The notes: a model not told the origin generated them from the sequence alone. A stretch of 38,306 nucleotides of DNA from Anaeromassilibacillus sp. An172 (GCF_002160515.1 NZ_NFKS01000029.1:1-38306); one strand, 5' to 3'; shown: positions 16,444-24,433, counted from the stretch's first letter. Translations and numbers: made by a program.

Positions 16444-18723
16444 TTATCCCTCCCATGCACGGACGGACGCCATGGCCTGTTGATACAAAGCGACAACCGC
16501 ATCTTTGTTGGAGCTGTTGAACATGCAGCTAACAGCGTAACACTTGCCGTCGATCATGGCGGAGGCAACACTGAACGTAAATTCATTCATGGTCCAATCC
16601 ATGCACAGCCATTCCACACCGCCCAACTGCGACGTGTATGTTTCACCTACGGAAACGCCTGCGCTAGACGCCACGTCTCTCTGAAACTGCAAGACCTCCT
16701 CCGGGCTGCTCATTCCCAGCTGGCCGGCATTCCCTATTTCCACAATCCCGCTGTCCGGCGTAGCGCTCCCAAAGCCGGCTTCCATTGCCGCGTCCGTTGG
16801 GTAAATAACCAATTCGGCCACCGCTCCGGCCTCTCCCAGGTTAACAGTCGTGTCCATCACGCGTCCTGCTGCCACGGCATCGTCCACAATCACCTTGACG
16901 CCGCTCTTAGAGCCATAGTACATCTTGTACGTTGTCTCCGGCGCACCGTTGCTCTCAAAGGACTGGATGATGGAATGGATTTCCGCTTCGGCGGCTTTGT
17001 CCCCCTTGGGATAGCTCGTGATGATGAAATAACAGCCGAAATCATACCCCTCCACCGCCATAATGACCACTTCGTTGGAGACGCCTTCGCTGTCGGTGCC
17101 TTCAAGATAGATTTGATAGGCGCCTGCGCTTCCCACCTGATCGGGTCCGGCAGCAAGGATCTGATAATCCGAAACTTCAAACAGGTTCTGCATCAGGTTG
17201 GCGGCAATAGCTTCTCTCTGGGATTCCACATCGGCAAGGGAGTAGATGGGTCCGTCAATGTTCCAAAGATAATCCATCATCATACCGCAGCCTTTAGCCT
17301 CATTGATAAAAATCGTCTCCTCCTCAACCCTCGTATAATCCGACGGGATCTCAATCGTAGCGTTGAGGATGCCAAGATCCTGCGCCACCATTTCCGCTGG
17401 AGGTTCTGTAGTAGGCTCTGGGTCTGTTGTCGGTTCCGGATTACTCGTCTGCGGTTGGCTGATGACAGGCGTATTCCCACCGCCGCCCCCTCCTGTCGGC
17501 CTTTTTTCCCCTCCGCCGGAAAGCGCGATAGGAAGGATAATACAAAGGGCGATCACCGCCAGCAGCCCACCGCCGGAAACCCAGGCAACCACCGGATTGG
17601 CTTTCATATAGGAAAGGAACCGGGAGAACGCAGAGGGCTTTCCTGCCGCAGCACCCCCGCCGTTATAGGCGGGCTGCTGATAGGCAGTCTGCCCGTAGCC
17701 TTCCTGCCTGTAAGCGGTAGCCTGGGTGCGCTGGCTAATGCTGGCCGCCACCTGATCCTGTACGGAAACGCGCCCGTTCAGTGCCCCGATGAATGCCTCC
17801 ATATTGGGGAAACGATCCTCGGTTTTTACCGCCAACGCTTTCATGATGGCGTTTTCCACATTAGCCGGAATACGGAACCCCAGCTCCGACGGCCTTTTCA
17901 TGGTATCCCCATGGATCCGTTCCACCGAATCTGGCGGAAGCTGCCCGGTAATGCAGCGGTACAGGGTAGCGCCCATGGCGTAAACATCCGTCCACGGTCC
18001 CTGATTGCCGTGGCTGGAATACTGTTCCTCCGGCGCGTAGCCATGTTTTAAGATGACCGACACGCTCTTGCCGTCCCCCAATGCGAACCGCGCCGCGCCG
18101 AAATCCAGCAGACGGCTTTCGCCTTTGGATGTGATATAGATATTGTCCGGGCTGATGTCCCGGTGCAAGAGGTTCAGCGCATGCACCTGAACCAGCGCTT
18201 CCATGATCGGCTGCAGAATGGCAATCGCCTGGTTATAGGGGATCTTATCCCCGTTTTTTGCCAGGTAGGCTTTCAGGCTCATACCGTCTATGTACTCCAT
18301 CACAAAGTATGCGGTGCCGTTCTCTTTGAAATAGTTCTGCACCGATACGATATGCGGGGTGTTTTGCAGCTTGGCAAGGATCTTCGCTTCATCCAAAAAG
18401 CGCTCCATACCGTACTGGTAATCCTCCTCCACCCGTCCGGTCAGCGCCACACTATAGTGGTCCGGATGCCTTGTGGCCAGGGCGGAGGGCATATATTCTT
18501 TAATCGCAACCTTGATCTCCAGTGTCAGGTCGTATCCCAGATAGGTGATACCGAACCCGCCAATGCCAAGCACCTTTCCTACCAGATATCTCCCGTTTAG
18601 GATCGTACCCAGGGGCAGCGCAAGATAGGGCTGCTCGTCGTTCTCATTAAATCCGCATCGGGGGCATGGAATCCCCGGTTCTTTTTCCGCGAAACAGCCA
18701 TAACAAACACGTTCCGGATTCAT
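16444..18723 (-). CDS. zinc-ribbon Ser/Thr protein kinase 2 with extracellular domain
   Basis: This 759-residue Hanks-type kinase has an N-terminal zinc ribbon (Cys7/10/20/23), glycine loop GIGGFG 53-58, Lys75, HRDISPDN with Asp189, and DFG 207-209. A Gln/Tyr-rich linker (about 320-365) leads to a membrane helix at about 377-402. Outside are a glycine run, a Pro-Thr-Glu stalk (SNPEPTTDPEPTTEPPAE) and a folded domain of about 310 residues. It is very similar to kinase 1 through the kinase domain and different beyond it. AGGAGGTG precedes the ATG. It may respond to a surface signal and act on the cluster's FHA proteins, opposed by the PP2C phosphatase. The active site looks complete. Confidence 0.9.
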   Translation of the reverse strand: MNPERVCYGCFAEKEPGIPCPRCGFNENDEQPYLALPLGTILNGRYLVGKVLGIGGFGITYLGYDLTLEIKVAIKEYMPSALATRHPDHYSVALTGRVEEDYQYGMERFLDEAKILAKLQNTPHIVSVQNYFKENGTAYFVMEYIDGMSLKAYLAKNGDKIPYNQAIAILQPIMEALVQVHALNLLHRDISPDNIYITSKGESRLLDFGAARFALGDGKSVSVILKHGYAPEEQYSSHGNQGPWTDVYAMGATLYRCITGQLPPDSVERIHGDTMKRPSELGFRIPANVENAIMKALAVKTEDRFPNMEAFIGALNGRVSVQDQVAASISQRTQATAYRQEGYGQTAYQQPAYNGGGAAAGKPSAFSRFLSYMKANPVVAWVSGGGLLAVIALCIILPIALSGGGEKRPTGGGGGGNTPVISQPQTSNPEPTTDPEPTTEPPAEMVAQDLGILNATIEIPSDYTRVEEETIFINEAKGCGMMMDYLWNIDGPIYSLADVESQREAIAANLMQNLFEVSDYQILAAGPDQVGSAGAYQIYLEGTDSEGVSNEVVIMAVEGYDFGCYFIITSYPKGDKAAEAEIHSIIQSFESNGAPETTYKMYYGSKSGVKVIVDDAVAAGRVMDTTVNLGEAGAVAELVIYPTDAAMEAGFGSATPDSGIVEIGNAGQLGMSSPEEVLQFQRDVASSAGVSVGETYTSQLGGVEWLCMDWTMNEFTFSVASAMIDGKCYAVSCMFNSSNKDAVVALYQQAMASVRAWEG

Positions 18724-18752
18724 TCTCCCACCTCCTCAAGCAATGTATTTTA

Positions 18753-18780
18753 AGTATAAAACGATGTATTTTGATAGCAA
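18753..18780 (-). promoter_or_regulatory. candidate internal promoter for kinase 2
   Basis: On the minus strand TTGCTA (18775-18780) and TATACT (18753-18758) are 16 bases apart. A small hairpin TGTATTTTG/CAAAATACA overlaps the -35. It would let the kinase 2 to surface-protein part of the run be expressed apart from the upstream FHA/PP2C part. Confidence 0.4.
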
Positions 18781-18787
18781 AATACAG

Positions 18788-19309
18788 TCACTCCTTCCGA
18801 TTTTTGGACCAGGCATCGTAACACAGATCACCCAGCAGGAGCAATCCCAGCGCCACCAGAAACCCGATCCACCCGCCCCAGCCCACTAAAGGAAAAAGTG
18901 CAAAGGCAACTCCCAGCACAGACCAGATAAGGGCGCTGATTACACGTTCCCTATTCTCAGAGGGGCAGGAAAAGTGCCGGGGATTCTTTTCATCCACAAA
19001 GAGCACCTCATAACTACCGACTTTGATTTCGTCCTTTTTGGAATACTCTACCCGGGATACTACCCGATACTCCTGTCCATCCAATGTGTACTGGTAGACC
19101 GGATGGTATTTATAGTTGATAATGAAGAAATCGGTGAAATCGTCGTCTGTCCAGCTGACGTCCACATCGCAGATGACGGCGTTCACTCTTCTCCGGCAGC
19201 GACGCTTTGACCGTACAGTCCGACAGAATGCCAAAATGATTCCGAAGAGAAACAAACATACTCCAAGGGCAAAGAACAAAATATCCCCCATCGCGTCCGT
19301 TGCATTCAT
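18788..19309 (-). CDS. DUF3592-like membrane protein C
   Basis: This 173-residue protein has an N-terminal membrane helix (ILFFALGVCLFLFGIILAF), a basic patch (RSKRRCRRR) and a soluble domain with HPVYQYTLDGQEYRVVSRVE and GSYEVLFVDEKNPRHFSCP, which match the two other DUF3592-like proteins. A C-terminal hydrophobic hairpin has two helices. The start codon overlaps the stop of the preceding gene (ATGA), so translation is coupled. It lies between the 108-residue gene and kinase 2. As with its paralogs the function is unknown; the repeated pairing with kinases suggests a shared signalling complex in the membrane. Confidence 0.72.
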   Translation of the reverse strand: MNATDAMGDILFFALGVCLFLFGIILAFCRTVRSKRRCRRRVNAVICDVDVSWTDDDFTDFFIINYKYHPVYQYTLDGQEYRVVSRVEYSKKDEIKVGSYEVLFVDEKNPRHFSCPSENRERVISALIWSVLGVAFALFPLVGWGGWIGFLVALGLLLLGDLCYDAWSKNRKE

Positions 19310-19632
19310 GCTCCAAACGATTTTATCTCAGCTATGACAAAGAGTTCCTCCGATACCTGCCGCACCCGGTCGACATGCCGCAAGACCAGCGCCTCCAGCC
19401 ATTTTTCCGCATTGGCCGCTTTTAGAAATTCAATCTGCACTTCCAGGGGTTCGATGTAAAACTCGCCCGCATACGCCAGCGCCCCTTCACCTTCCGACAG
19501 CGCCGGGAACTCGTGGAGTTCTTTCATTTCACCGTCTGCAGTCAGGTGGAAGACAGCCGCCAGTTCCCGGCCGGCGGCGTCCTCTCCCCACGCTTCCTGG
19601 ATTCTTCCGTTTTTTAAACAATACCCTGCCAT
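19306..19632 (-). CDS. small hypothetical protein of the FHA/kinase cluster
   Basis: This 108-residue acidic protein has no signal peptide or membrane helix. It seems to form an alpha/beta fold, with strands near YCLKNGRIQEAW and FYIEPLEVQIEFL and a C-terminal helix rich in Val and Glu. I recognise no family. It starts 6 bases after the stop of the protease-FHA gene and overlaps the next gene by ATGA, so it is tightly embedded in the operon. The sequence suggests a cytoplasmic adaptor or a substrate; this is inference only. Confidence 0.6.
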   Translation of the reverse strand: MAGYCLKNGRIQEAWGEDAAGRELAAVFHLTADGEMKELHEFPALSEGEGALAYAGEFYIEPLEVQIEFLKAANAEKWLEALVLRHVDRVRQVSEELFVIAEIKSFGA

Positions 19633-19638
19633 AACGGG

Positions 19639-20955
19639 TTACTCCTTGCTCACCACAAACCGGTTGGCGTTGTCGCACAGGTAGAAGGTGTCCCCGGTCG
19701 ACAATTTTTCCGCCACATTCGCCGTCAGCTTTTTGCCGTTGCCCAGGAACGTGCCGTAGGACGATCCCAGATCGGTGATGATAAAGCAGTCTTCATTCGG
19801 GTCGTAGACTACCTGGCAGTGCCGCCCGCTGATACCCGGCGTGTTTTTATCGAATACGATGTTACAGGTTGCCGGGTCTCGGCCGATGACCACCTTGCCC
19901 TTTAACAGGTCAAATCTCTGGCCAGAGTATTTTCCTGTCACGCCGCGCAGCACAGCCCGTTTTTCCACAGGGCCGCGGCCGCCTCTTGCAGGCGCTTTTC
20001 CAGATCCCATACCTGCGGCAGCGCCGGCAGCTACTGGGGCGCCCTGACCGTTCTTCTGGGACGTTACCAGCAGGATGATGCCGCCGGCCAGCGCCAGCAC
20101 GCCGATGGGCAGGAACACATAGGCAAACCAGGGCTGAGTCCAGGAGAGTCCGCCGCCTGCTAGGGTATACTCAATTCTTTCGCTGTCCAGGATTTTAGTC
20201 AGCTCATCCGTGACGATCGCGTAGTTCATACCAATGTCGATTCCGGAGGCTTCTATTCCTGCGGAATTGATGCCTACCACAAAACCGTTCTCATCTACCA
20301 GCGGACCGCCGGAGTTTCCTCCGGAAATATAGGTGTCCATTTGGAACGCGCTATATGTGGAGAAGTTCGGCGTCATTTTTTTACTGATCACGCCTCTTGT
20401 CAAGGTGATATCATCCTGATCGAAGGTTTTAAAATCCTGCCCTACGGTAGCCGTACCCGGATAGCCCAGGGCATAGACCGTTTCGCCCGCGCTGACCGAA
20501 TCAGACTCCCGCAGTTTGAGAGGGACTCTCTTGTCAGTGGGGGACGGCAGCTTTAAAATAGCGATGTCTTTTTCTGACGGCGAGGAATAATACACCACCT
20601 GCGCCTGCACATAATCATTTTCTGCGGCGGAATAATACACATAAACCTTTCCGGAGATAGACGGATCAATTCTGGGATATTCGTAGGCCTTTTGCACCAC
20701 ATGGCCGTTTGTCACAATATACTCGACAGGTTCCCCGGGGTTGCCGATTGCAAACCCCGTCCCCATACCACTAGCAGTGTTTCCCTGGGAATCCTGGGCT
20801 ATAGTGCCTATCATTACAACCCCGTTGCGCGCCTCATAGGGATCCATACCGCCCCCGCCTACCAGGCCCAATACGCCGAACACACCGGCGGCCAGGCCAA
20901 TAACCAGCAGCAGGATAGCAACAACCTGCTTGCCCGATGACTTTTTCGCTTCCAT
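19639..20955 (-). CDS. membrane trypsin-like (S1C) protease fused to a C-terminal FHA domain
   Basis: This 438-residue protein has a membrane helix (about 10-33), an HtrA/DegP-like protease domain with triad His85 (TNGHVV), Asp130 (EKDIAIL) and Ser215 (SGGNSGGPL), a second membrane helix (276-298) and a C-terminal FHA domain (about 352-435) with IGRD, SGRH and GSSYGTFLGNG. The protease therefore faces outside while the FHA domain, which binds phosphothreonine, faces the cytoplasm. Phosphorylation by the cluster's kinases could recruit or control it. No PDZ domain is seen, unlike HtrA. The start ATG overlaps the PP2C stop by one base (TAATG) behind AGGAGG. Protease-FHA fusions of this order are uncommon. 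Confidence 0.85.
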   Translation of the reverse strand: MEAKKSSGKQVVAILLLVIGLAAGVFGVLGLVGGGGMDPYEARNGVVMIGTIAQDSQGNTASGMGTGFAIGNPGEPVEYIVTNGHVVQKAYEYPRIDPSISGKVYVYYSAAENDYVQAQVVYYSSPSEKDIAILKLPSPTDKRVPLKLRESDSVSAGETVYALGYPGTATVGQDFKTFDQDDITLTRGVISKKMTPNFSTYSAFQMDTYISGGNSGGPLVDENGFVVGINSAGIEASGIDIGMNYAIVTDELTKILDSERIEYTLAGGGLSWTQPWFAYVFLPIGVLALAGGIILLVTSQKNGQGAPVAAGAAAGMGSGKAPARGGRGPVEKRAVLRGVTGKYSGQRFDLLKGKVVIGRDPATCNIVFDKNTPGISGRHCQVVYDPNEDCFIITDLGSSYGTFLGNGKKLTANVAEKLSTGDTFYLCDNANRFVVSKE

Positions 20956-21887
20956 TATGATTCCTCCTCATTTTTTCCATGGTATTTCAATGCGATGGCC
21001 GTATAGTTATCCTGGCCCGGCTTTCCGGCGGCCAGGATTTCCTCCTCCAGCTTGTCGCAGCACGCCTGGGAAGAGAGCGCCATGGCTTCCCGAATCTGCT
21101 TCAAGGTCAGTGTATCGCTCACCCCGTCCGAGCAGAGCAGCAGCGCGTCCTCCGGCTGGAGAAGAAAGGGCATACGGGTATAGTCGCATGTCACTTCTTC
21201 TTTTCCTATGTACTCCGAAAGAGCTCCCGCCTGAGGATCTTGAAACGCTTCCTCCACGGGGAACGCCCCGTCCAGTGCCCTCAAAATCAAATCGTTCTTA
21301 AATTCCTGCCGGGTATTTAACCCATAGAGTTTGTTTTCCCTGAGCAGGAACAAATCGCTGTCGCCTACGCACCAGAAGGAGAGGCGATTCTCTTTGAGCA
21401 GGGCCGCCACCAGGGTAGTCCCCCCGTGCCCGCGAAACTGCTGGTAGACTCTGGCGCTTCGCTGGTATACCCAGCCGGGCACATCGCTGTCATCTGCCCA
21501 AGGAAAGATCCCCACCAACTGGGAGGCAGTTTCCGCAGCGATCATGCCGCCCTCCGCCATACCGCCCATACCGTCGCACAGCACAGCGAGCAGCCCGTCT
21601 TCCTCATAACGATCCATACGGGAGATGCCGAAAGCGTCCTGCTGTTCTTCCCGGCTGCCAACGCCCTGTAGGTTGGCAAGCTCCAGTTCCGGCAGCGGTT
21701 CCGGACGTTCCGTAATCGGTTCTTCCACCGCCTGATCACCCCGCTTCTTTTTCTTCTTCCGCCGTATCAGGAAAAAGGCGAGAATCAGCGCCAATAGAAG
21801 CGCTGCGCCCGCCGCAACCGCCATCCAGACGCGGATGACGGTATCCGGAAACAGCGGCTGGTTTAACCATGAAAGTACACGCTCCAT
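20955..21887 (-). CDS. membrane-anchored PP2C-type Ser/Thr phosphatase
   Basis: This 310-residue PPM-family phosphatase removes phosphates from Ser/Thr and would oppose the two kinases. An N-terminal membrane helix (about 18-41) is followed by RRKKKKKRG, placing the catalytic domain in the cytoplasm. The metal-binding and catalytic motifs are present: EEQQDAFG (Asp84), LCDGMGG (Asp105), GGTT 155-158, VGDSD, CSDGVSD (Asp254) and GQDNYT (Asp293). Most stand-alone bacterial PP2C enzymes (Stp, PrpC) are soluble and about 245 residues; the membrane anchor keeps this one near the membrane kinases. It lies between the zinc-ribbon FHA gene (3 bases after its stop) and the protease-FHA gene. Confidence 0.88.
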   Translation of the reverse strand: MERVLSWLNQPLFPDTVIRVWMAVAAGAALLLALILAFFLIRRKKKKKRGDQAVEEPITERPEPLPELELANLQGVGSREEQQDAFGISRMDRYEEDGLLAVLCDGMGGMAEGGMIAAETASQLVGIFPWADDSDVPGWVYQRSARVYQQFRGHGGTTLVAALLKENRLSFWCVGDSDLFLLRENKLYGLNTRQEFKNDLILRALDGAFPVEEAFQDPQAGALSEYIGKEEVTCDYTRMPFLLQPEDALLLCSDGVSDTLTLKQIREAMALSSQACCDKLEEEILAAGKPGQDNYTAIALKYHGKNEEES

Positions 21888-21890
21888 CCT

Positions 21891-22430
21891 TTACTCCTCA
21901 TTCCACTGGAATTGCTCGCCGCACAGGGGCAGGAAGAGAAGCTGGCTCTTTCCCACCTCGATCACATCGTAGGCTTTTAAGGGGCGTACCATTTCCACCT
22001 GCTCGTCGTTGCAGTAAGTGATGCCCCTGCCCTGGCCGGGAGAAAGGGAAAAGCTGTTATGCTTGGCGTCATATGTAACCAATGCATGGCTTTCTCTGGA
22101 TACAGTATCGTCATCCGCCAGGGCCACGTCCATCGCCGCCGCCCTTCCTATGAAGTTTCTGCCTGCTACCAGCTTATAATCTGCGCCGCGATGGGGACCG
22201 GAAACACAGACCAAGAATCCTACTGCAGGATCAATACCGATCTTCTTTTTAATAATGCCCACCGTCTTGCCTCTGTCTGCTTCCGGCGCAGCGCCGCCCG
22301 GCACAGCAGCCACGGTCTTCCCTACCGTTCCGGCCGCAACCGTCTTGCCGACCCCGGCGCCCTCCTGGCAGTAGGGGCAGCTATCGAATCTGGATTCATC
22401 GTAAAAATGGCCATTGTCACACTGTCTCAT
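21891..22430 (-). CDS. zinc-ribbon FHA-domain protein with GKTV repeats
   Basis: This 179-residue protein starts at an ATG after GGAGGAAAACAATT. An N-terminal zinc-binding motif (Cys4, His8, Cys18, Cys21) is followed by a low-complexity linker with three GKTV motifs (28-31, 37-40, 54-57). A C-terminal FHA domain (about 88-168) has GR (Arg96) and SRESH (Ser111, His115). The linker threonines are natural candidates for phosphorylation by the cluster's kinases, which could then be bound by an FHA domain in cis or trans, as in GarA/OdhI switches. It is the first gene after the shared regulon promoter at 22500-22576 and is probably the operon leader. Confidence 0.83.
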   Translation of the reverse strand: MRQCDNGHFYDESRFDSCPYCQEGAGVGKTVAAGTVGKTVAAVPGGAAPEADRGKTVGIIKKKIGIDPAVGFLVCVSGPHRGADYKLVAGRNFIGRAAAMDVALADDDTVSRESHALVTYDAKHNSFSLSPGQGRGITYCNDEQVEMVRPLKAYDVIEVGKSQLLFLPLCGEQFQWNEE

Positions 22431-22499
22431 AATTGTTTTCCTCCTGATAAAGAAATCTTAAGGATTATCCAAAACCATCCCTGGTTTTTTGCTGTTCTT

Positions 22500-22576
22500 A
22501 CTGTAGCGCCTTTTTCGGGATTTGTGCAGGTCGCTTTAGCGCCAATTTCCCAAAAATTATGTGGCGCACCTGCGCC
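22500..22576 (-). promoter_or_regulatory. regulon promoter A (FHA/PP2C/kinase operon)
   Basis: Read on the minus strand: dyad GGCGCA-GG-TGCGCC (22563-22576), 19 bases, GGCGCT (22538-22543), 9 bases, -35 TGCACA (22523-22528), 17 bases, -10 TACAGT (22500-22505), then about 70 bases to the FHA protein start. The weak -35 and the conserved GC-rich sites just upstream are typical of an activator-dependent promoter. Copies B, C and D keep the same spacing. Confidence 0.8.
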
Positions 22577-22614
22577 AATCCGCATTTTTCGCAGAAATCA
22601 TGGGGAAATACCGC

Positions 22615-23124
22615 TTATCTCATCAGATCCTGATAGTCTGGGTCTGCCGCCCGAATCCCCCACACCAATTCCCAAAGCTTTTCATCTTCGGAAAGGACAT
22701 AGCACCTGCCATCCACCCCTTCGAACCGGCGTTTATCAAACCAGAAACTGTAGGTATCCCCTTGCGCCGTCACAAATGTAAGCCCCCGGTTATCTGTAGA
22801 GACGATGGGTGACTCGGATTCCACCGACACATCCCGCAGCGCCTGCAAGACCCCGGCGATCACCGTTTCGTCCCTTGTCTCGTAGTCCGCCGCCGTCTCC
22901 GTCCAATGGTGAAAGATCAGTTCCACCGGCAGTTCCTCATGGGGCAGCTCCAAAAGCTCCCGCTGCCTTTCGGTACAGTAAGCAAAAAGGGAGTCCCCTT
23001 GGTATGCCGGGGACGAAGTCTCTGTCGGGGTCGGAGTCTCTGCCGGAAGCGCAGGATCTGATGCTGCACACCCCGCCAGCAAACAGATGGCTGCCAGAAG
23101 TGCCGCTGCCCCTCTTTTTTTCAT
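22615..23124 (-). CDS. lipoprotein 1 of a paralogous pair
   Basis: This 169-residue protein has a lipoprotein signal (MKKRGAAALLAAICLLAGC; cleavage before Cys19), then a Pro-Thr-rich linker and a folded domain of about 120 residues. The domain matches lipoprotein 2 (25893-26342) over most of its length: YCTE(R/S)Q, EELPV, YETRDE/YETTDE, QALR, FWFD and YVLS. I recognise no named family. It is exported and lipid-anchored. It has its own regulon promoter (B) and lies upstream of the FHA operon on the same strand, so read-through into that operon is possible. It could be a surface sensor or a decoy for the system. Confidence 0.78.
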   Translation of the reverse strand: MKKRGAAALLAAICLLAGCAASDPALPAETPTPTETSSPAYQGDSLFAYCTERQRELLELPHEELPVELIFHHWTETAADYETRDETVIAGVLQALRDVSVESESPIVSTDNRGLTFVTAQGDTYSFWFDKRRFEGVDGRCYVLSEDEKLWELVWGIRAADPDYQDLMR

Positions 23125-23224
23125 TCGTGCCTCCTTTCTTCTGTCCTGGTCTCATGAATCGCTTTGCTGCTCGGCCTGTAACGCCAAAGGCGATCCAAAC
23201 TCTTTTTTGTCCTTTTATGGTTTT

Positions 23225-23301
23225 ACTGTATCGTTTTTTTAAGGATCTGTGCAGGCCGCTTTCGCGCCAATTTATCAAAAAACGCATGGCGCACCTGCGC
23301 C
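23225..23301 (-). promoter_or_regulatory. regulon promoter B (lipoprotein 1)
   Basis: Minus strand: dyad GGCGCA-GG-TGCGCC (23288-23301), 19 bases, GGCGCG (23263-23268), 9 bases, -35 TGCACA (23248-23253), 17 bases, -10 TACAGT (23225-23230). Both promoter hexamers are identical to promoter A. The start codon of lipoprotein 1 lies about 100 bases downstream. Confidence 0.8.
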
Positions 23302-23462
23302 AATCTATTTTTTGTGTGAAAATTCAAAAACACCTTGATTGTGCAAAAGGGATTGCCGATCATGACAGCGGCCTGTTACATCCTGTAAACTTAAGAAGTG
23401 TTACACTCTATACAGGGTGGATGGCCTCAATTTTCTGGCTCCAAAGCTTCGTTTCTCAAAAT
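23302..23462. other. spacer between two diverging regulon promoters
   Basis: About 160 bases separate the outer dyads of promoters B and C, which point away from each other. No gene is seen. Because the two promoters share sequence, the block is flanked by inverted repeats of about 50 bases and could be mistaken for a small transposable element. Confidence 0.5.
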
Positions 23463-23539
23463 GGCGCAGGTGCGCCACAGTGTTTTTTTTAGTTTGGCGC
23501 TAAAGCGGCCTATCAAAAACACCGGCTTCCTGCTATGAT
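23463..23539 (+). promoter_or_regulatory. regulon promoter C (membrane protein at 23.6 kb)
   Basis: Plus strand: dyad GGCGCA-GG-TGCGCC (23463-23476), 19 bases, GGCGCT (23496-23501), 9 bases, -35 TATCAA (23511-23516), 17 bases, -10 TATGAT (23534-23539). Spacing equals A and B exactly while the bases between have changed, which argues for function rather than recent copying. Confidence 0.8.
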
Positions 23540-23644
23540 AAAAAACGAAAAGTTCGCATGATGGAAGGTCGGCCAAGACACAGAATGTCCAAAAAGCTTC
23601 AGCTGGCCTTTTCGGAACGCAGGATCAGAAAGGGGATATATCGT

Positions 23645-24160
23645 ATGTATGCAAGGTTAAGGCCGTACCATCTCATTGGCGCCATCGGGGGGTTCCTCAC
23701 TGTTCTCACCGCTATTATCAGCTTGGCAGTTTCCACATCGTACTACATAAGCGCGGAATGGGTCATTATTGTAAACATGCTGCTCATTGGCTCCAACGGG
23801 TTAATCGCAACTTATTTCTTTGGCGCGTTCAGCGCTTCCCGTGACAGCCTCATCAAAGTAGGCAGCCTGATCGCGGGGATAGGTCTTGGTTTTAATGTCC
23901 TGATCTCAATTCTCCAGATGGCGGGGGTGTACGTTTTTGTTCTGGCTCTTCTTGGGGCTCTCGTTATGATGGCAGGGGTTGTGATCGCCTGTATCAAATT
24001 CATCATGCTCTTCCAGAGAGACGCTTTTGTCGTGGTGTTCTGCGTGTTTATTTTCCTGGGGCTTCTGCTGTCTTTATTCTGGACGTGGGCAAGCCTGATA
24101 AGCGGCGCTGGGCTGGGCGCCCTGCTGATTTATTTTTACGTCCACAATATCACCTACTAG
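23645..24160 (+). CDS. polytopic membrane protein of unknown function
   Basis: This 171-residue protein is nearly all hydrophobic, with about five membrane helices (for example LTVLTAIISLAVSTSYYIS, WVIIVNMLLIGSNGLIATYF, AFVVVFCVFIFLGLLLSLFW). The ATG at 23645 follows AAAGGGG at a suitable distance. In-frame ATGs at 23558 and 23585 would add a basic, plausibly coding N-terminus (SKKLQLAFSERRIRKG) but have no ribosome site, so the start is uncertain. I recognise no family. It is driven by regulon promoter C and is followed by a hairpin and the LuxR-type regulator gene. Belonging to the regulon suggests a membrane role in the same surface system. Confidence 0.72.
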   Translation: MYARLRPYHLIGAIGGFLTVLTAIISLAVSTSYYISAEWVIIVNMLLIGSNGLIATYFFGAFSASRDSLIKVGSLIAGIGLGFNVLISILQMAGVYVFVLALLGALVMMAGVVIACIKFIMLFQRDAFVVVFCVFIFLGLLLSLFWTWASLISGAGLGALLIYFYVHNITY

Positions 24161-24190
24161 ACAGCTTCTCTCATTCAGGATATTTCCTTG

Positions 24191-24223
24191 TTTACCGCAG
24201 CTACACCGTGTGGCTGCGGTAAA
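24191..24223. terminator. perfect hairpin after the membrane-protein gene
   Basis: TTTACCGCAGC and GCTGCGGTAAA form an 11-pair stem 30 bases after the stop codon. The plus strand shows no T-run after the stem, so termination is possible but not certain. Confidence 0.45.
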
Positions 24224-24385
24224 ACGGCATGTGCGGGCGCAAAAAACCGGTAGTTCCCGGATGCGGAACGCAGCTCCAAAAATATACGGTTTTATCCAGG
24301 AGAATCCCTGGTTTAGGTCAAACAGGAAGGATTGTATATTCCGCAAAAACGTCAGCGAAAAAAAGTCTCTAACCGACCGAAATCG

Positions 24386-24414
24386 TTGAAAATCCATGCC
24401 GTTTATAGTATAAT
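24386..24414 (+). promoter_or_regulatory. near-consensus promoter of the LuxR-type membrane regulator
   Basis: TTGAAA (24386-24391) and TATAAT (24409-24414) are 17 bases apart, 20 bases before the start codon and next to AAAGGGGGTGG. No GGCGC site precedes it, so the regulator is probably expressed constitutively, unlike the regulon genes around it. Confidence 0.75.
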
Positions 24415-24433
24415 AGTCTAGAAAGGGGGTGGA

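Noticed and set aside
23225-23539. MITE-like small transposable element (inverted repeats of about 50 bases around 160 bases)
   Set aside because: The repeats are two diverging promoters with exact hexamer spacing. Copies A and D occur singly, no target duplication is visible, and all four copies point to genes.
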